From: Neolewinella xylanilytica
Lineage (GTDB): Bacteria > Bacteroidota > Bacteroidia > Chitinophagales > Saprospiraceae
DNA length: 64,000 bases
Direction: 5' to 3'
Assembly: GCF_002934605.1 (NCBI RefSeq)
Contig: NZ_PTJC01000005.1
Coordinates: forward strand, 558,001 to 622,000
The position numbers were made by a program, and so were the translations under genes. The notes beneath the pieces were generated by a model, which was not told where the DNA came from, made no database searches, and was given only the letters and a program-made list of their open reading frames with translations. Shown in pieces: positions 60,133 to 64,000 of the stretch (position 1 is the stretch's first letter; the number at the start of each line of letters is the position of its first letter).

Positions 60133-60146
60133 AGGCAAAGTGAGTT

Positions 60147-60163
60147 GGGCGCCGGTGCGCGGG
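60147..60163 (+). repeat. Dispersed GC-rich intergenic motif, copy 5
   Basis: GGGCGCCGGTGCGCGGG, a perfect consensus match, lies 15 bp upstream of the SDR start in the SDR/gcdH divergent gap. The flank TGCAACG resembles copy 2. Confidence 0.5.
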
Positions 60164-60298
60164 TGCAACGATATCCGGTGAACCGGCAAAATACGGTCGG
60201 GAATGCGGCTCGCTATCTAATTCGTCGTTCGGCAAGGCGGAAGCTATCCGAGAGGGGCCTAAATTGCTTACATTTACCAACGCCAACAAGCCCCCACC

Positions 60299-61540
60299 AT
60301 GCCCGAAACCACCACCCGTCCGAAGCCCCAATTTACTGCCAAGGAAGACTTTCACCGGCAAGCCCGGGAAGATCGCTACCAATTCCACGACTATTATCTC
60401 GTTGACGACTTGCTGGAGGATCACCATCGGATGGCCCGGCAGGCCGTGCGCGACTGGGTCAAGGCGGAGGTTAGCCCCATCATCGAGGATGCGGCGATGC
60501 GCGGGAAGTGTCCGACCCACCTGTTCAAGGGCCTGGCGGAGGTCGGGGCATTCGGCCCTAGCCTGCCGGTCGAATACGGCGGTGGCGGTATGGACGAGAT
60601 CGCCTACGGGGTGATCATGCAGGAACTCGAACGCTGTGACAGCGGATTACGCTCCATGGCGTCCGTACAGGGTAGCCTCGTAATGTACCCGATCTACCAA
60701 TACGCTTCGGAGGAGCAACGGAAAAAGTACCTGCCTAAACTGGGCAGCGGGGAACTCATCGGCTGTTTCGGGCTCACCGAACCCGATGCCGGCTCCAATC
60801 CGGGAGGCATGCTGACGACGATCAAGGATGATGGCGACGCTTACCTACTGAACGGAGCCAAAATGTGGATCACCAACAGCCCCATCGCAGACCTGGCGGT
60901 CGTGTGGGCCAAGGACGAGGAAGGAAAGGTCAGGGGGATGGTTGTCGAGGCCGATACGCCCGGCTTCTCGGCGCCGGAAATCCACGGTAAGTGGAGCCTC
61001 CGGGCCAGCATCACCGGCGAGTTGGTTTTCGAGAACGTGCGGGTTCCCAAGGAGAACGTCTTTCCGGACATCCGGGGTCTGCGCGGCCCGCTCAGTTGCC
61101 TCAGCAAAGCCCGTTACGGCATTGCCTGGGGCGCCATCGGCGCGGCCCTGGATTGCTACGACAGCGCCCTTCGCTACAGCCTGGAACGGGAGCAGTTCGG
61201 CAAACCGATCGCCGGCTTCCAGTTGCAGCAGAAGAAGCTGGCCGAAATGATCACCGAGATTACCAAGGCCCAGTTGCTGGCCTGGCGGCTCGGTACCCTG
61301 GCCAACCGGGGGGAAGCCACCCCGGCCCAGATCAGCATGGCCAAGCGCAACAACGTACACATGGCCCTCGAGGTAGCCCGCGAAGCGCGGCAGATCCACG
61401 GGGGAATGGGCATTACCAGCGAATACCCCATCATGCGGCACCTGATGAACCTGGAGACCGTCCTTACTTACGAAGGAACCCACGACGTTCACCTGCTCAT
61501 AACCGGCCACGATATCACGGGCATCAACGCCTTCGAGTAA
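60299..61540 (+). CDS. gcdH: Glutaryl-CoA dehydrogenase (acyl-CoA dehydrogenase family)
   Basis: A 413-residue FAD enzyme that oxidises and decarboxylates glutaryl-CoA to crotonyl-CoA in lysine and tryptophan catabolism. The region SGLRSMASVQGSLVMYPI matches the GCDH-specific segment with the Arg that binds the substrate carboxylate. FGLTEPDAGSNPG is the FAD/substrate loop; QIHGGMG and YEGTHDVHLL hold the C-terminal helix motif and the catalytic Glu. Length is typical. The neighbouring genes are not part of the same pathway. Confidence 0.93.
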   Translation: MPETTTRPKPQFTAKEDFHRQAREDRYQFHDYYLVDDLLEDHHRMARQAVRDWVKAEVSPIIEDAAMRGKCPTHLFKGLAEVGAFGPSLPVEYGGGGMDEIAYGVIMQELERCDSGLRSMASVQGSLVMYPIYQYASEEQRKKYLPKLGSGELIGCFGLTEPDAGSNPGGMLTTIKDDGDAYLLNGAKMWITNSPIADLAVVWAKDEEGKVRGMVVEADTPGFSAPEIHGKWSLRASITGELVFENVRVPKENVFPDIRGLRGPLSCLSKARYGIAWGAIGAALDCYDSALRYSLEREQFGKPIAGFQLQQKKLAEMITEITKAQLLAWRLGTLANRGEATPAQISMAKRNNVHMALEVAREARQIHGGMGITSEYPIMRHLMNLETVLTYEGTHDVHLLITGHDITGINAFE

Positions 61541-61678
61541 GTGACCTTCGATTCGCCGTTCGGTTGGGGTTGCGAAAGAAAAAAGCGGGTTCCGCATATA
61601 CTTCACCGATTCGGATCGCGTATGTACATTGACGACTTTTTCCGGCCGGGACAAGCCTGATCCTTCTCACGGCCGATT

Positions 61679-61686
61679 TATTTTAG
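61679..61686 (+). promoter_or_regulatory. Possible -7 element for the M23 peptidase gene
   Basis: TATTTTAG has one mismatch to TAnnTTTG and lies 19 nt before the TTG start. No -33 element is visible. Confidence 0.25.
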
Positions 61687-61705
61687 CTATCCCAAAAACC
61701 ACTCC

Positions 61706-63394
61706 TTGCAGCTCGGATTCCGATCGCTCCTGTTGCTCTTCGTGCTCACCGGCCCGGTAATGGCCCAGTACCAACCCCCCTTAAGCGGTCCGTTGTTAGT
61801 GACCGGCACTTTCGGTGAGTTGCGCAGCAACCACTTTCACGGCGGCCTTGACTTTCGCGGTCCGGTCGGTACGCCCGTACGCTCCGTTGCCGCTGGCTAC
61901 GTCAGCCGGGTCGTCGTCTCCCCGGGCGGATTCGGGCAGGCCGTGTACGTAAGTCACCCGGACGGGAAGCGGACGGTGTACGGCCACCTGGAAGTGCTCA
62001 GTCCGGAAATTAAGGACACCATCCGGGCCCTCCAGTACGAAACGGAATCCTTTAGTATCGACTTTCGGCCGGATTCGACGGCTTTCCCCGTCACTGCCGG
62101 GCAGGTAATCGGTGGGGTAGGGAACCGGGGGTTTAGCTTCGGCCCCCACCTGCACTTCGAGGTTTGGGATGCGGCCACCGAAACCCGGTTGAATCCCCTG
62201 TCCCTCGGATTCACGGTTCCCGATACCCGGCGGCCGACGGTGAGTGCGGTCCGGGTTTACCAACTGTCGAATGACGGCAACGTCCTCGGTAGCAAAACGT
62301 ATTCCGTAGTGAGTACGCCCCTGCCAGATACGCTCATTGTGGACGGGCCCCGGGTAGGCCTGGGCTTGCAAGCCATCGATCGGCAAAATTCACTGCCTAA
62401 CCGGAACGGAATCTACCGGGCCCGGCTTCTCGCCGATTCGATGGAAGTGTTCGGCTTTACCTACGACCGGATTCCCTACGTGAAGTCGGAGTACGTCAAC
62501 GCCCTGACCGATTACGCGGAATACCAGCGCACCGCCAATTGGTACTACCGGCTATACGCCCCGCTGCCGGAGGCCGCGTTCTGGGAGACATCCAGTAGCG
62601 TCACCTCGCCGGGAACGATCGATCTGACGCGCCAGGGCGTGCGGGAGATAACCATTATCGCCGCCGACTACGCTGGTAACGAATCGGTCTTCCGTACCGT
62701 ACTGAAATATGCTCCACCTGAGCCCGCCACCGATTCCAGGCCGGCTACGGCGGGCTACCAGTATTTTCTACCCCGCGGAGAAGAGAGCATCGTCGATACC
62801 GCCGGCATGCGCCTCGAGCTGGCTGCCGACGCGCTCTACACCGATCTTCGGTTTAGCTACGTTCGGCTTCCGGAAAGCTCGGCGGGATACCTGAGTGACG
62901 TACACCAACTCCAGGATCGGGAGACGCCACTGCACGGAAGCGCCACGCTCATCATCGCCCCCGATCGCGTGCTTACCAACCGACAGCGGCAGGCTGCCTA
63001 CGTCGGCCGCTGCAATAAGGACGGAAGCTACGGAAGCATGGGAGGAGAATGGACGGCGGACGGACGGATGATGGCGGAGATCGGCACCTTCGGCGATTAC
63101 ACCATTTTGATGGATACCGTACCCCCCCGCATCCGCATTCGCGATTTCCGTACCGATCTGCGTGGCCGGTCTTCGTTCAGCCTCTTGGTCGATGACGCGG
63201 TTGGGGGCACCCTCGATTACCGCGCAATGGTAGATGGGAAATGGGCGCTAATGGAGTACGACGCTAAATCGGGTACGCTCACCTATACGTTTGAAGACGA
63301 CCGGATTGCACCGGGAACAAGTCACGAATTCCAACTTAGGGTAACGGATGCACGGGGAAACAGCTCCGAATTCGAACGGACCTTCCGGCGATAA
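61706..63394 (+). CDS. Secreted M23 (LytM-type) peptidase
   Basis: A 562-residue protein with a signal peptide (RSLLLLFVLTGPVMAQ). The M23 domain is near the N-terminus, with zinc ligands in HFHGGLD (His near 45, Asp near 49) and PHLHFE (His 148 and 150), plus YGHL. The C-terminal 400 residues are beta-rich and of unknown function, without a T9SS domain. It is predicted to cleave peptidoglycan cross-links or act as a LytM activator in the periplasm. Complete motifs suggest an active enzyme. The start is TTG at 61706; no in-frame ATG precedes the signal peptide. Confidence 0.9.
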   Translation: MQLGFRSLLLLFVLTGPVMAQYQPPLSGPLLVTGTFGELRSNHFHGGLDFRGPVGTPVRSVAAGYVSRVVVSPGGFGQAVYVSHPDGKRTVYGHLEVLSPEIKDTIRALQYETESFSIDFRPDSTAFPVTAGQVIGGVGNRGFSFGPHLHFEVWDAATETRLNPLSLGFTVPDTRRPTVSAVRVYQLSNDGNVLGSKTYSVVSTPLPDTLIVDGPRVGLGLQAIDRQNSLPNRNGIYRARLLADSMEVFGFTYDRIPYVKSEYVNALTDYAEYQRTANWYYRLYAPLPEAAFWETSSSVTSPGTIDLTRQGVREITIIAADYAGNESVFRTVLKYAPPEPATDSRPATAGYQYFLPRGEESIVDTAGMRLELAADALYTDLRFSYVRLPESSAGYLSDVHQLQDRETPLHGSATLIIAPDRVLTNRQRQAAYVGRCNKDGSYGSMGGEWTADGRMMAEIGTFGDYTILMDTVPPRIRIRDFRTDLRGRSSFSLLVDDAVGGTLDYRAMVDGKWALMEYDAKSGTLTYTFEDDRIAPGTSHEFQLRVTDARGNSSEFERTFRR

Positions 63395-63472
63395 CCAGGA
63401 AACTCCCTCCCGGATCGCTACATTCCGGACGTGAATTGCGAGCGATTCAATTTTAGGATAGCGGGCACGACG

Positions 63473-63808
63473 CTAAGCGGCCAACTTGGCTACCAGATCG
63501 TTAATTCGGTGGAGACGCTCCCGGTCGATATCGTAGTGAATGAACTTGCCTTTCCGTTCGCGAATCACGATTTCCGCCTTACGTAAAATGGCAAGGTGTT
63601 GGGAGACTACGGACTGCTCGACGCGCAAATTGACGAATATGTCAGTAACGTTCAGGCTGCCTTCGTCACAGAGCAGCTGAATGATCTGCTGTCGTAACTC
63701 GTGGTTGAGCGCGCGCAGGATCATGGCAGCTGTTTCGAGGGCATCAACATTGATAGGGTGTTTCCCATCGGAGCCATCGGCTCCAGGGTTTAGGGTGTGT
63801 TCTGACAT
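63473..63808 (-). CDS. ArsR-type winged-helix transcriptional regulator
   Basis: A 111-residue winged-helix protein. The HTH domain spans about residues 30-90: MILRALNHELRQQIIQLL, then NVTDIFVNL and the recognition helix VEQSVVSQHLAILRKAEIV, followed by the wing RKGKFIHYDI. ArsR metal-site residues (ELCVCDL) are absent, with only one Cys (LLCDEG), so it is unlikely to be a classic metal sensor. The ATG at 63808 was preferred to a longer upstream start. A sigma70-like promoter lies 22 nt upstream. Its targets are unknown. Confidence 0.85.
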   Translation of the reverse strand: MSEHTLNPGADGSDGKHPINVDALETAAMILRALNHELRQQIIQLLCDEGSLNVTDIFVNLRVEQSVVSQHLAILRKAEIVIRERKGKFIHYDIDRERLHRINDLVAKLAA

Positions 63809-63830
63809 CTTTTGTTTAAATAACCAAAAC

Positions 63831-63859
63831 AATATAAGGCTATCGGCTCGGTAAGTCAA
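63831..63859 (-). promoter_or_regulatory. Possible sigma70-like promoter for the ArsR-type gene
   Basis: On the minus strand TTGACT, a 17-nt spacer and TATATT match the E. coli -35/-10 consensus closely. The Bacteroidota pattern is matched only partly (TTGTTTTG nearby), so chance is possible. Confidence 0.35.
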
Positions 63860-63900
63860 GCGGGATTAAGACAAAAGGACAAAGCCAGCGTGATAACAAT

Positions 63901-63930
63901 AAAAAAGCCTTTAACACTCGGTTAAAGGCT
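63901..63930 (-). terminator. Intrinsic terminator for a minus-strand gene beyond the window
   Basis: A perfect 10-bp stem, AGCCTTTAAC (63906-63915) and GTTAAAGGCT (63921-63930), with a 5-nt loop, is followed on the minus strand by TTTTTT. A minus-strand gene should end between 63930 and 64000 or just beyond; two reading frames end there (stops at 63963-63965 and 63982-63984) and neither can be chosen. Confidence 0.8.
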
Positions 63931-64000
63931 ACATAACAAACACTATGAACAACACAAGATCTTTAGGGTAAAACAGATGTTTTATTCTCGGCGCTTACAA

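Overview
The window reads as a chromosome segment of a GC-rich Bacteroidota bacterium, most likely of the Saprospiria/Lewinella type. Evidence: two proteins end in a type IX secretion (T9SS) C-terminal sorting domain, several promoters match the Bacteroidota pattern TTTG-N20-TAnnTTTG, Shine-Dalgarno sequences are largely absent, and families common in this phylum are present (DUF1501/DUF1800 pair, DUF4129/DUF4350, DUF2853, eno next to a DivIC/FtsB-like gene). The species assignment is inference.

Layout. 1-7.8 kb is mostly housekeeping: the tail of a membrane protein, a subtilisin-like peptidase, a GMC oxidoreductase, carA, eno, a DivIC/FtsB-like gene and sucD, closed by a hairpin cluster and a bidirectional terminator. 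7.8-32.8 kb is a minus-strand exopolysaccharide (EPS) locus. Read in the direction of transcription it holds wza, wzc, a wzx-type flippase, eight glycosyltransferases, a polymerase, an acetyltransferase, a WcaJ-type initiating transferase and gmd; then a DUF1800/DUF1501 pair; then uxs, ugd and fcl. Gmd and Fcl give GDP-fucose, while Ugd and Uxs give UDP-glucuronate and UDP-xylose, so fucose, glucuronate and xylose are predicted components. A promoter at about 33.4 kb would give this operon a leader of roughly 555 nt.

Divergent from the EPS operon, 34.1-50.7 kb is a single 16.6-kb gene for a secreted protein of 5537 residues. Its N-terminal half carries a LamG-like fold, a sorbosone-dehydrogenase-like propeller, three copies of an unnamed module and a malectin-like domain. 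Its C-terminal half cycles through thrombospondin-type-3 calcium repeats, CBM6/35-like domains and PKD domains, and ends in a T9SS sorting signal. Its position beside the EPS export genes suggests a cell-surface adhesin or matrix protein that binds polysaccharide; this pairing is the best candidate for an undescribed system here.

50.7-64 kb returns to ordinary genes: recG, rlmB, a CotH-like surface protein, an aldose 1-epimerase, a DUF4129/DUF4350 pair, DUF2853, an SDR, glutaryl-CoA dehydrogenase, an M23 peptidase and a small HTH regulator. A 17-bp GC-rich motif (GGGCGCCGG-N-GCGCGGG) recurs in five intergenic spots. No tRNA, rRNA, CRISPR array or transposase was recognised.
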